From positions 1-5,360 of the forward strand of contig JACQCN010000395.1 in the NCBI GenBank assembly GCA_016201575.1: a stretch of 5,360 bases of DNA. The letters are read 5' to 3'. Source of the DNA: Candidatus Rokuibacteriota bacterium. Lineage in GTDB: Bacteria > Methylomirabilota > Methylomirabilia > Rokubacteriales > CSP1-6. The position numbers and the translations under genes were made by a program. Shown here in pieces: positions 1 to 5,360 of the stretch (position 1 is the stretch's first letter; each line of letters begins with the position of its first letter). The notes beneath the pieces are model-generated. The model saw only the letters and a list, made by a program, of their open reading frames with translations. It was not told the origin of the DNA and made no database searches.

Positions 1-495
1 GCGCGGCTCGAGGGCGTCGAGCTGGGTCTCGACGACCGACAGGTCCGTCTCCGCCATCAGGTAGAGGCCGGGCGGCGCGATCCCGAGGCGATCCGCCCGC
101 AGCTTGATCTGCGCCACCGACTCCTCGCCCGAGACGTAGAGCACGGGCGGCGCGGCGGTGGCGAGGGCCTGGGAAGCCTGGAGCAGCAGCGTGGACTTGC
201 CGATCCCCGGATCGCCCCCGATCAGGACGAGCGAGCCGCGCACCACGCCGCCGCCGAGCACCCGGTCCAGCTCCCCGATGCCGGTGGCCAGCCGGTCGCC
301 GGTCTCGACGCTGATCGACGCCAGCAGGACCGGCGCGCCGGCGGGCGGCGTCACGCGCCGGGCCCCCTTCCGCGGGGCCACCCGCTCCTCGACGAGCTGG
401 ACGTAGCTACCCGTCCGGGCGCAGTCCGGGCAGGTGCCGGGCTTCGGGCTCGCGAAGCCGCACTCCTGGCAGCGGTAGACCGCGGAGTCCCGCAC
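1..495 (-). CDS. radA: DNA repair protein RadA, N-terminal 165 residues (3' end outside window)
   Basis: RadA is a RecA-like ATPase that promotes branch migration and processing of recombination intermediates in the cytoplasm. The visible part has an N-terminal four-cysteine zinc finger (C9, C12, C22, C25), then a RecA-type core with TGIGELDRVLGGG (residues 71-83), a Walker A motif GDPGIGKST (94-102) and YVSGEES (120-126), all characteristic of RadA. The family is usually about 450 residues, so the rest of the ATPase core and the Lon-like C-terminal domain lie beyond the left edge. The start is a GTG at 495-493 that shares one base with the mlaD stop codon (TAGTG). It is preceded by a strong purine-rich ribosome binding site and sits eight residues before the first zinc cysteine. 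The finger is unusual: only nine residues separate the cysteine pairs, and the usual Trp after SPK is absent. Identification is certain; the exact start is likely. Confidence 0.95.
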   Translation of the reverse strand, partial: MRDSAVYRCQECGFASPKPGTCPDCARTGSYVQLVEERVAPRKGARRVTPPAGAPVLLASISVETGDRLATGIGELDRVLGGGVVRGSLVLIGGDPGIGKSTLLLQASQALATAAPPVLYVSGEESVAQIKLRADRLGIAPPGLYLMAETDLSVVETQLDALEPR

Positions 496-1700
496 TAGCG
501 CTTCCTCACCTCGTTCTTCCCGTCGCTCTTCGCCTCGCGCCCCTTGTTGCCGAGGCCCCGGATCAGCGAGCGCAGCAGCGAGCTGCGCTGCGTCCCCTCG
601 AGCACCGCCGACAGGTTCTCGTACACCGTCGGGTCGACCAGGAGGGCGCCGAGCGTGCCCTGTCCCGAGTTCAGCTTCTCGGTGACCTGGCGGAGGTTGT
701 GCACCGCCACGCGCAGGTCGGCGGAGACCTGGTTGAGCCCCTGGCTCCCCGGCTCCTCCTTGAGGAGCCCCCCGAGCACCCCCTGGCCCCCCGCGAGCCG
801 GTCCGAGACCTCGCGGAAGTTCTTGGCCAGGACCTGCAGGTCGTCGGCGAGCGACTTGTACTTCGGATCGAACAGGAGCGCCGGCACGAGACCCGACTCC
901 CCGGACTTTTGATCCATCGCCTGGCCGAAGCGATCCATCGCGCGGACGAACCGGCGCGCCGCCTCCGTGCTCTCCCTGGACGTCAGCACGCCGAGGGCGC
1001 CTTCGCCCCGCTCGGCGCGGTCGAGGATCGCCTGGGTGGAGATCAGCAGCCGATCCAGCCGCCGAAGCGCCGCCGGCTCCTCGTAGACCAGCGCGTGGAG
1101 CAGGCCGCGGCCGCTCTCGATCTGCTCGGTCACCCGTCGCGCCGTAACCGCCGTCGCCGCGAAGTCCTGGACGACCTTCGACTGGTTCAGCGTCTCCGCG
1201 GTCTCCCGGAGGCTCTGGGTGAGCGCGGTCACGTTGGCCACGACCTCGGAGCTCTGGCCGATGACGTGGCTCAGGTCGGTCGGCTCGCGCGAGGCCAGCA
1301 CCGCACCCGGCGGCACCGCGGGCTCGCTCGCCAAGCCCACCGAGATCTCCAGGATCTTGTCGCCGAGCAGCCCCTGCGTCTCGATCCGCGCCACCGAGTT
1401 CTTGCGGATGCGATCCGCGTACTGGGAGGCGATGCGCATCTCCACCCGGACCTTGCCGCCCGGCTGCCCGGGGAGCCGGACCGCGGTCACGCGGCCGATC
1501 TGGACGCCCGCCAGCCGCACGGTGGCGCCTTCCATGAGCCCGCCCACCTCGGTGAAGTCGGAGTAGAGGGTGTACTTGGCCTCGAACAGCCGGGCGCGGG
1601 CCCCGAGCATGTAGATCAGTCCGAGGAAGACGGCGAAGGCGATCAGCACGAACACCCCCACCCGAAGCTGCGTGGCCATTCCGCGCTTGTCGTCTACCAT
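495..1700 (-). CDS. mlaD: MCE-domain lipid transporter substrate-binding subunit (MlaD family), 401 aa
   Basis: This is the membrane-anchored periplasmic subunit of an MCE-type ABC transporter. In characterised Mla systems, MlaD forms a hexameric lipid-binding ring on the permease. Residues about 12-32 form one N-terminal transmembrane helix. An MCE domain spans about 40-120, with the typical FTEVGGLMEGATVRLAGVQIG segment (49-69) and QGLLGDKILEIS (109-120). The remaining 280 residues look helical and carry five G-x-G-x-L-type repeats between 197 and 357, followed by a basic, polar tail. E. coli MlaD is about 183 residues, so the C-terminal region is long; extended versions are known in other phyla. 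The ATG at 1700 is 1 nt after the mlaF stop. A second ATG at 1679 (Met8) would remove only seven polar residues and is a real alternative. MlaD family membership is secure; the transported lipid and direction are not shown. Confidence 0.93.
   Translation of the reverse strand: MVDDKRGMATQLRVGVFVLIAFAVFLGLIYMLGARARLFEAKYTLYSDFTEVGGLMEGATVRLAGVQIGRVTAVRLPGQPGGKVRVEMRIASQYADRIRKNSVARIETQGLLGDKILEISVGLASEPAVPPGAVLASREPTDLSHVIGQSSEVVANVTALTQSLRETAETLNQSKVVQDFAATAVTARRVTEQIESGRGLLHALVYEEPAALRRLDRLLISTQAILDRAERGEGALGVLTSRESTEAARRFVRAMDRFGQAMDQKSGESGLVPALLFDPKYKSLADDLQVLAKNFREVSDRLAGGQGVLGGLLKEEPGSQGLNQVSADLRVAVHNLRQVTEKLNSGQGTLGALLVDPTVYENLSAVLEGTQRSSLLRSLIRGLGNKGREAKSDGKNEVRKR
501..512 (-). promoter_or_regulatory. 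Ribosome binding site for radA inside the mlaD 3' end
   Basis: On the minus strand this reads GAGGTGAGGAAG, a purine-rich Shine-Dalgarno-like stretch. Its second GAGG ends 8 nt before the GTG at 495. It lies within the last codons of mlaD (encoding EVRK) and supports the GTG as the radA start. It also suggests that radA is translated from the same mRNA by termination-reinitiation. The mlaE and mlaF starts, by contrast, have no obvious Shine-Dalgarno match. Confidence 0.7.
630..1112 (-). repeat. Five degenerate G-x-G-x-L-G-x-L-L protein repeats in the MlaD C-terminal region
   Basis: Five short motifs recur in the MlaD tail at residues about 197 (GRGLLHALVYEEP), 232 (GEGALGVLTSRES), 268 (ESGLVPALLFDP), 305 (GQGVLGGLLKEEP) and 346 (GQGTLGALLVDP). 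The spacing is 35, 36, 37 and 41 residues. Each motif is followed by an acidic/proline turn and then a predicted amphipathic helix. The repeats are clear at protein level and diverged at DNA level, so this is an old protein architecture and not a recent tandem duplication. Similar glycine-leucine motifs occur in other long MlaD-like proteins. They may pack between subunits of an oligomeric helical barrel, which is inference. Confidence 0.75.
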
Positions 1701-1701
1701 G

Positions 1702-2448
1702 TCACCGTGCCTCGCCGGCCAGGAAGGCCTGCACGGCGGGGTCCCTGGACGCGCGCACCTCCTCGGGCGTCCCCGTGGCGGCGAACCGTCCGTCGATGAG
1801 GATCGCGAGCCGGTCGGCGACCGTGTTCGCGAGCTCGATGTCGTGGGTCACGATCACCGCCGTATCGCACACGCCCGTCCCGAGCGCGGCGATCAGGTCG
1901 GCGACCATCTTCGAGTTCGTGGGGTCGAGGCCGGCCGTGGGCTCGTCGAAGAGCATCACCTCCGGCTCGATGGCCAGCGCGCGGGCGATTCCCACCCGCT
2001 TGCGCATGCCGCCCGACAGCTCCGAGGGGAGCTTCGGCAGCACGTCCTCGTCGAGCCCGACGAGGGAGAGCAGGTGGCTCACCCGCTTCTCGATCGCGGG
2101 CTCCTCCAGGCTGGTGTGCTCGTGGAGGCCGTAGGACACGTTCTCGTACACCGTGAGCGAGTCGAAGAGCGCGGCGCCCTGGAAGACGTACCCCATGCGC
2201 CGCCGGATCGGCAGCAGCGCCTCCTCCGAGAGGTGCTCGATGTTGCGGCCGAACAGGCCGATCTGCCCCGCGTCCGGCCGGATCAGCCCCGCCACCAGCC
2301 GGAGGCAGACCGTCTTCCCGGAGCCGCTGCCGCCCATGATGACGAGCCGCACGCCCTTGGGCACCTCGAAGGAGAGGCCCCGCAGCACCTCGTGGCGGTT
2401 GAAGCCCTTCCGGAGGTCGACCACCTGGATGACCGGATCCGCCGCCAT
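1702..2448 (-). CDS. mlaF: MCE/Mla transporter ATP-binding protein, 248 aa
   Basis: This is the cytoplasmic ATPase that energises the MlaE-MlaD lipid transporter. All hallmarks of an intact ABC nucleotide-binding domain are present: Walker A GGSGSGKT (39-46), Q-loop Gln90 in GYVFQGAALFDSL, signature LSGGM (144-148) followed by RKRVGIARAL, Walker B VMLFDEP (164-170), a D-loop AGLDP, and H-loop His202 in THD. The FQGAALFDSLTVYENV segment and SGGMRKRVGIARA are typical of the MlaF/Ttg2A/Mce subgroup and not of general importers. The length is normal for the family. The ATG at 2448 follows the mlaE stop by 3 nt and has no evident Shine-Dalgarno, so translation is probably coupled to mlaE. The stop is 1 nt before the mlaD ATG. 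Nothing appears broken. Confidence 0.96.
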   Translation of the reverse strand: MAADPVIQVVDLRKGFNRHEVLRGLSFEVPKGVRLVIMGGSGSGKTVCLRLVAGLIRPDAGQIGLFGRNIEHLSEEALLPIRRRMGYVFQGAALFDSLTVYENVSYGLHEHTSLEEPAIEKRVSHLLSLVGLDEDVLPKLPSELSGGMRKRVGIARALAIEPEVMLFDEPTAGLDPTNSKMVADLIAALGTGVCDTAVIVTHDIELANTVADRLAILIDGRFAATGTPEEVRASRDPAVQAFLAGEAR

Positions 2449-2451
2449 CGT

Positions 2452-3225
2452 CTACCAGAACAGGATCAGGAAAAACTTGGTCAGGAAGAAGTCGGACACG
2501 ATCACGCCCATGGCCACGTGGACGACGGTGGCGGTGGTGGCGCGGCCGAGCCCCTCGGTGCCGCCGTAGGACGAGAGCCCGTTGTAGCAGCCGACCAGCG
2601 TGATGAGGCCCCCGAAGAACACGCTCTTGCCGATGCCGGTCAGGAAGTCGCGGGGCGTCACCCAGTAGAAGGTCGTGTTCCAGTAGGCGTACCAGTCGAC
2701 CCCGCGCTCGAACACCGCGATGAGGGCGCCGCCGAGGAGCCCGATGCCGTCGCCCATGATCGTCAGGAGGGGGAACACGAGCAGCGCCGCCAGCACCCGC
2801 GGGACGACGAGCCGCTTGATGTAGTTCACCCCGAGCGAGCGGAGCGCGTCGATCTGCTCGGTCACCAGCATCGACCCGAGCTCGGCGGTGATGCCCGAGG
2901 CGACCTTGCCGCCGACGAGGATCGCGGTCAGCACGGGCCCGAGCTCGCGGAGCATCGAGAGCGCGACCAGCGGCCCCACGTAAGTCTCCGCGCCGAACCG
3001 CGCCATGTTCACGCCGCTCTGGAGCGCCAGCACCATGCCGGTGAAGACCGCGGCCACGAGGGCCACGCCCAGCGAGCGGACGCCCATCGCCTCCATCTCC
3101 TGGACGATCAGCCGGCCGTACTTGGGCGGCAGCGCGAGGTTGCGCATCACCAGGCCGGTGAGGAGGCCGACGCCGCCGTACCAGGCGACCGCGCTGCGCA
3201 GGTAGCTCGCGTTGCCGTTGGCCAT
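2452..3225 (-). CDS. mlaE: MCE/Mla transporter permease, 257 aa
   Basis: This is the inner-membrane permease of the MCE lipid transporter, which dimerises and binds MlaF below and the MlaD ring above. It carries the MlaE family signature RELGPVLTAILVGG (92-105) and AELGSMLVTEQIDALRSLGV (114-133). Hydrophobic membrane segments lie at about 52-70, 94-110, 141-171, 200-215 and 232-256. An N-terminal amphipathic stretch precedes the first, as in E. coli MlaE, which is about 260 residues. The ATG at 3225 lies 2 nt after the lipoprotein stop. The frame stays open a further 1.26 kb upstream, but that extension is low-complexity Arg/Gly/Ala/Pro sequence overlying two real genes and is not part of the protein. 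There is no Shine-Dalgarno before the ATG, which suggests translational coupling to the upstream gene. No MlaB-like STAS gene is adjacent. Confidence 0.96.
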   Translation of the reverse strand: MANGNASYLRSAVAWYGGVGLLTGLVMRNLALPPKYGRLIVQEMEAMGVRSLGVALVAAVFTGMVLALQSGVNMARFGAETYVGPLVALSMLRELGPVLTAILVGGKVASGITAELGSMLVTEQIDALRSLGVNYIKRLVVPRVLAALLVFPLLTIMGDGIGLLGGALIAVFERGVDWYAYWNTTFYWVTPRDFLTGIGKSVFFGGLITLVGCYNGLSSYGGTEGLGRATTATVVHVAMGVIVSDFFLTKFFLILFW

Positions 3226-3227
3226 GG

Positions 3228-3728
3228 CTAGGACGGCTGGAGGCTCTGCACCAGGCGCGCGAAGTCCGGGCGCCCCTGCTGGAAGACGTCCAGGGGCGCG
3301 ACGTAGAGGAAGTCGTAGACGCAGGCGCCGGCCTTGACCACGTACGCCTCGCCCCGGACGGTCTCCTCGTCCGACGTGCCCTCGAACACCGCGCGCTCGG
3401 CCGGGTACCCGTTGACCGTCGCCTCGCCCCGCTCGAGGATCCGGCGGTCCTTCAGCCCGAACAGCAGGTGCCTCATCAGTATGTCCAGTCCCCGGCCGGG
3501 CGCCCGGCCTTCGCAGGTCGCGTTCACCAGCATGCCGCCCGGGGCGCCCTCCCGCGACAGCGCGAGATCGGCCCGCGTGTCCGCGCCCACCGTCCAGCCC
3601 GGCGGCAGCGCGACGCGATAGTTCCGCGCGTGGAACACGCCGTTTTCGATCCGGGTGCCGGCGCATCCGGCGAGCTCGAGCGTGACGAGGGCCGCGACGG
3701 CGGCGAGACGGGCTGGGCGCGCATGCAT
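3228..3728 (-). CDS. Putative lipoprotein of unknown function, first gene of the transporter cluster, 166 aa
   Basis: I do not recognise a named family. The N-terminus has Arg residues followed by a hydrophobic stretch and a lipobox LAGC with Cys22 as the expected lipidated residue, so a lipoprotein in the envelope is the best reading. The mature part of about 145 residues starts with NYRVALPPGWTVGAD (36-50), then alternating strand-like segments. It has two further cysteines, Cys72 and Cys136, which could form a disulfide, and ends with a helix (DFARLVQSLQ) typical of small alpha/beta periplasmic domains. The pattern of a beta-strand 'PPGW' start and a terminal helix recalls PsbP/DUF1795-like folds, but this is a weak resemblance. 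It is not MlaA and not MlaC by sequence appearance. The gene sits 9 nt after hisIE and 2 nt before mlaE, so it is probably co-expressed with the transporter and may assist it; that role is inference from position. ATG at 3728 is chosen because it gives a complete signal peptide. Confidence 0.82.
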   Translation of the reverse strand: MHARPARLAAVAALVTLELAGCAGTRIENGVFHARNYRVALPPGWTVGADTRADLALSREGAPGGMLVNATCEGRAPGRGLDILMRHLLFGLKDRRILERGEATVNGYPAERAVFEGTSDEETVRGEAYVVKAGACVYDFLYVAPLDVFQQGRPDFARLVQSLQPS

Positions 3729-3737
3729 CAGCCCTGC

Positions 3738-4385
3738 CTACTCGGGCGCCGGTGCCGGCCGCCGCGCGTGCCGGCGCCCGAGCTCGTTCAGCACCTCGCG
3801 CAGCGGAATGCCCCGCTGCCCCAGCAGCACGAGCGTGTGGAACCAGAGGTCCGCCATCTCCTCCACGACGCGGCGGTCCCCCTCGCCGCCGAGCGCCGCC
3901 GTGATCACCTCGACGGCCTCCTCGCCGATCTTCCGGCACACCGCGCCCTCTCCCTTCGACAGGAGGCCGCCCACGTACGACCCGACGGGCGCCGCCGCCT
4001 TCCGGGACTCGATCATGCCTTCGAGGCGCTCGAGCATGTTCGCCGGCGGGATCTGCGCGTCGTCCTGCGACGGGAGCCGCCGGAAGAAGCAGGTGCGGTT
4101 GCCCGTGTGGCAGGCCGGTCCCTCCGGGTGGACCTGGACCAGCAGCGTGTCGGCGTCGCAGTCGACCCAGAGGCCCTGCACGTGCTGCACGTGGCCGGAG
4201 GTCTCCCCTTTCCGCCAGAGAGCGCGCCGCGAGCGCGACCAGAAGTGCGCGAGCCCGGTGGCCACGGTCGCGTCCACCGCCTCCCGGTTCATCCAGGCGA
4301 CCATCAGCAGCTCGCCCGTGTCCGCGTCCTGAACGACCGCCGGGATCAGGCCCGCGGCGTCGAACGCCAGCTCGGCGGCGGTCAC
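3738..4385 (-). CDS. hisIE: Bifunctional phosphoribosyl-AMP cyclohydrolase / phosphoribosyl-ATP pyrophosphatase, 215 aa
   Basis: This enzyme catalyses histidine pathway steps two and three, hydrolysing PR-ATP to PR-AMP (HisE part) and opening the adenine ring (HisI part). The HisI domain (about 1-105) shows the expected [17 protein letters not shown] (51-67), the metal-binding DCDADTLL (75-82) and the zinc ligands Cys76, Cys92 and Cys99 in [13 protein letters not shown]. The HisE domain (about 116-206) has the helical MazG-like signature [11 protein letters not shown] (151-161) with the acidic set Glu155, Glu156, Glu159, Glu176 and Asp179. The two domains are fused, as in many bacteria, with a total length typical of the fusion. 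The GTG at 4385 overlaps the hisF stop (GTGA, 4 nt) and has an upstream AGGG at a plausible distance, so the genes are translationally coupled. The last 10 residues (Arg/Ala/Pro-rich) lie outside the conserved domain and are encoded within a strong hairpin. Confidence 0.96.
   Translation of the reverse strand: MTAAELAFDAAGLIPAVVQDADTGELLMVAWMNREAVDATVATGLAHFWSRSRRALWRKGETSGHVQHVQGLWVDCDADTLLVQVHPEGPACHTGNRTCFFRRLPSQDDAQIPPANMLERLEGMIESRKAAAPVGSYVGGLLSKGEGAVCRKIGEEAVEVITAALGGEGDRRVVEEMADLWFHTLVLLGQRGIPLREVLNELGRRHARRPAPAPE
3741..3782 (-). repeat. 12-bp perfect inverted repeat (hairpin) at the end of hisIE
   Basis: The arms at 3741-3752 (CTCGGGCGCCGG) and 3771-3782 are exact reverse complements, separated by an 18-nt loop. 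Eleven of the twelve pairs are G-C. In the mRNA the stem ends directly against the hisIE stop codon (3738-3740) and 12 nt before the lipoprotein ATG. No U-run follows, so it is not a canonical intrinsic terminator. It could stabilise the upstream his mRNA, cause partial attenuation, or affect termination-reinitiation into the lipoprotein gene. In such GC-rich DNA a chance origin is possible, since the arms encode an Arg/Pro/Ala tail. Confidence 0.55.
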
Positions 4386-5158
4386 GGGCCCACCCTGACC
4401 TCGACCCCGCGCGACCGGAGGTAGGCCTTGGCCTCGCCGATCGAGTAGGTCCCGAAGTGGAAAATGGACGCCGCCAGCACCGCATCCGCCCGCCCGAAGG
4501 CCAGGCCGTCGTAGAGGTGCTCGAGCGTCCCGACGCCGCCGGATGCGACCACCGGCACGTCGACCGCGTCGACGATCGTCCGGGTCAGCTCCAGGTCGTA
4601 GCCCTCGCGCGTCCCGTCGCGGTCCATGCTGGTGAGGAGAATCTCGCCGGCGCCCGCCTGCACCATCCGCACCGCCCACTGGACGGCGTCGAGCCCGGTC
4701 GGCGTGCGGCCACCGTGGGTGAAGACCTCCCAGCCGCGGGACGGATCGCTCGCGAGGCGCCGCCGCGCGTCGATCGCGACCACCACGCACTGCGCGCCGA
4801 ATGCCTCGGCCGCCTCGCCGACGAACTCCGGCCGTGCCACCGCCGCGGTGTTGATCGAGACCTTGTCCGCCCCGGCGCGCAGCAGCGCGCGGACGTCGTC
4901 GACCGTGCGGACGCCGCCGCCGACGGTGACCGGCATGAAGGCCCGCTCCGCGGTCCGCGCGACGACGTCGAGGATGATCGGCCGCTCCTCGTGCGACGCG
5001 GTGATGTCGAGGAAGGTGAGCTCGTCGGCCTGCTCGCGGTCGTAGCGCGCCGCGATCTCGACCGGGTCGCCGGCGTCGCGGAGCCCGACGAAGTTGACGC
5101 CCTTCACGACGCGCCCGTCCTTCACGTCGAGACACGGGATGATGCGCTTCGCGAGCAT
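4382..5158 (-). CDS. hisF: Imidazole glycerol phosphate synthase cyclase subunit HisF, 258 aa
   Basis: HisF is the (beta/alpha)8-barrel subunit that joins ammonia supplied by HisH to PRFAR, giving imidazole glycerol phosphate and AICAR. The start [20 protein letters not shown] is diagnostic and contains catalytic Asp11. The second catalytic aspartate is Asp130 in VVVAIDARR. Phosphate-binding loops are visible at [12 protein letters not shown] (77-88) and [12 protein letters not shown] (204-215), with [10 protein letters not shown] at 174-183. The length matches the family norm of about 255 residues. The ATG at 5158 is 5 nt after the hisA stop, and the gene's end overlaps the hisIE start by 4 nt. 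No hisH lies between hisA and hisF; the amidotransferase partner would have to be upstream of the window or elsewhere. No defect is seen. Confidence 0.98.
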   Translation of the reverse strand: MLAKRIIPCLDVKDGRVVKGVNFVGLRDAGDPVEIAARYDREQADELTFLDITASHEERPIILDVVARTAERAFMPVTVGGGVRTVDDVRALLRAGADKVSINTAAVARPEFVGEAAEAFGAQCVVVAIDARRRLASDPSRGWEVFTHGGRTPTGLDAVQWAVRMVQAGAGEILLTSMDRDGTREGYDLELTRTIVDAVDVPVVASGGVGTLEHLYDGLAFGRADAVLAASIFHFGTYSIGEAKAYLRSRGVEVRVGP

Positions 5159-5163
5159 GCGCC

Positions 5164-5360
5164 TCAGCCGTCCTCGCCGCGTCCGAGACGGAGCGCCGCC
5201 CCGAGGTCGACGGCGCCGGTGTAGAGCGCGCGACCGATGATCACGCCCGTCAGATTGACGCGCCCGAGCGCGCAGAGCGCGCGCACGTCGTCGAGCGACG
5301 CGACGCCGCCCGAGGCAATCACCGGCAAGGTGACCGCGGCGGCGAGCGCGTCGACCGCCA
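5164..5360 (-). CDS. hisA: ProFAR isomerase HisA, C-terminal 64 residues (5' end outside window)
   Basis: HisA isomerises the aminoaldose ProFAR to PRFAR, the substrate of HisF. Only the last 64 codons plus two bases are present. The fragment contains [18 protein letters not shown] followed by [17 protein letters not shown], the two C-terminal phosphate-binding elements of the HisA barrel. IIGRALY distinguishes it from HisF, whose equivalent segment is [11 protein letters not shown]. The stop TGA at 5166-5164 is 5 nt before the hisF ATG, and the GAGG overlapping this stop can serve as part of the hisF ribosome binding site. The order hisA-hisF-hisIE is a common bacterial his-operon tail. Identification is firm despite the truncation by the window edge. 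Confidence 0.95.
   Translation of the reverse strand, partial: AVDALAAAVTLPVIASGGVASLDDVRALCALGRVNLTGVIIGRALYTGAVDLGAALRLGRGEDG

Noticed and set aside
699..1799. Plus-strand open frame (366 codons) opposite mlaD
   Set aside because: Low-complexity Arg/His/Leu/Ala composition with no recognisable motif. The opposite strand encodes a clear MCE protein.
1672..3231. Long plus-strand open frame (519 codons) opposite mlaF and mlaE
   Set aside because: Its translation is rich in His, Arg, Glu, Asp and Ala with no domain or membrane pattern. It is the antisense shadow of two well-supported genes; stop codons are rare in such GC-rich DNA.
4176..4193. Perfect 9-bp tandem repeat (CTGCACGTG twice) in hisIE
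   Set aside because: It encodes HVQHVQ within the conserved HisI active-site segment and is only two units long; a coincidence of codon choice is the simplest explanation.
3468..4424. Plus-strand open frame (318 codons) opposite the lipoprotein and hisIE genes
   Set aside because: An antisense shadow with no domain signature; it overlies a certain hisIE.
3226..4485. Upstream in-frame extension of mlaE, giving a 677-residue protein
   Set aside because: The extra 420 residues are Arg/Gly/Ala-rich noise read out of frame through the lipoprotein and hisIE genes. The real MlaE begins at the ATG at 3225, matching the family length.
4386..5135. Upstream in-frame extension of hisIE into hisF, giving a 465-residue protein
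   Set aside because: The extension is an off-frame reading of hisF with no HisI-like sequence; the GTG at 4385 yields the normal HisIE length.
4457..5224. Plus-strand open frame (255 codons) opposite hisF
   Set aside because: An antisense shadow of hisF with Arg/Asp/His-rich, motif-free translation.

Overview
The window is a densely packed, very GC-rich stretch (about 70% by eye) in which every supportable gene lies on the minus strand. Genes are separated by 9 nt or less, or overlap by 1-4 nt. In transcription order (right to left) they are: the 3' end of hisA, hisF, a bifunctional hisIE, a small lipoprotein, mlaE, mlaF and mlaD (an MCE-type lipid ABC transporter), and the 5' part of radA, which runs off the left edge. 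No promoter, factor-independent terminator, RNA gene, mobile element or CRISPR array is visible. No non-coding gap exceeds 9 nt.

Region by region: 5164-5360 holds the HisA C-terminus. 3738-5158 completes the late part of histidine biosynthesis: HisF, the cyclase subunit of IGP synthase, and HisIE, the PRA-CH/PRA-PH fusion. 495-3728 is a lipoprotein gene followed by permease, ATPase and substrate-binding (MCE) subunits, a set associated with phospholipid traffic across the periplasm. No mlaC-like or mlaB-like (STAS) gene is present here. 1-495 is the start of radA, a DNA repair and recombination ATPase.

The spacing suggests one long transcript serving histidine synthesis, envelope lipid transport and DNA repair. 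The most distinctive local structure is a 12-bp perfect inverted repeat in the last codons of hisIE, at the boundary between the his and mla parts. Other notable points are five G-x-G-x-L-type repeats in the long C-terminal region of MlaD, a shortened RadA zinc finger without its usual tryptophan, and the unassigned lipoprotein leading the transporter genes.

The organism is a high-GC, double-membraned (Gram-negative-type) bacterium, inferred from the MCE transporter and the lipoprotein. The gene order and composition would fit a soil or sediment lineage such as Rokubacteria/Methylomirabilota or a deltaproteobacterial group, but the sequence alone cannot settle this. The window looks like ordinary chromosomal core genome; I see no convincing undescribed system in it.
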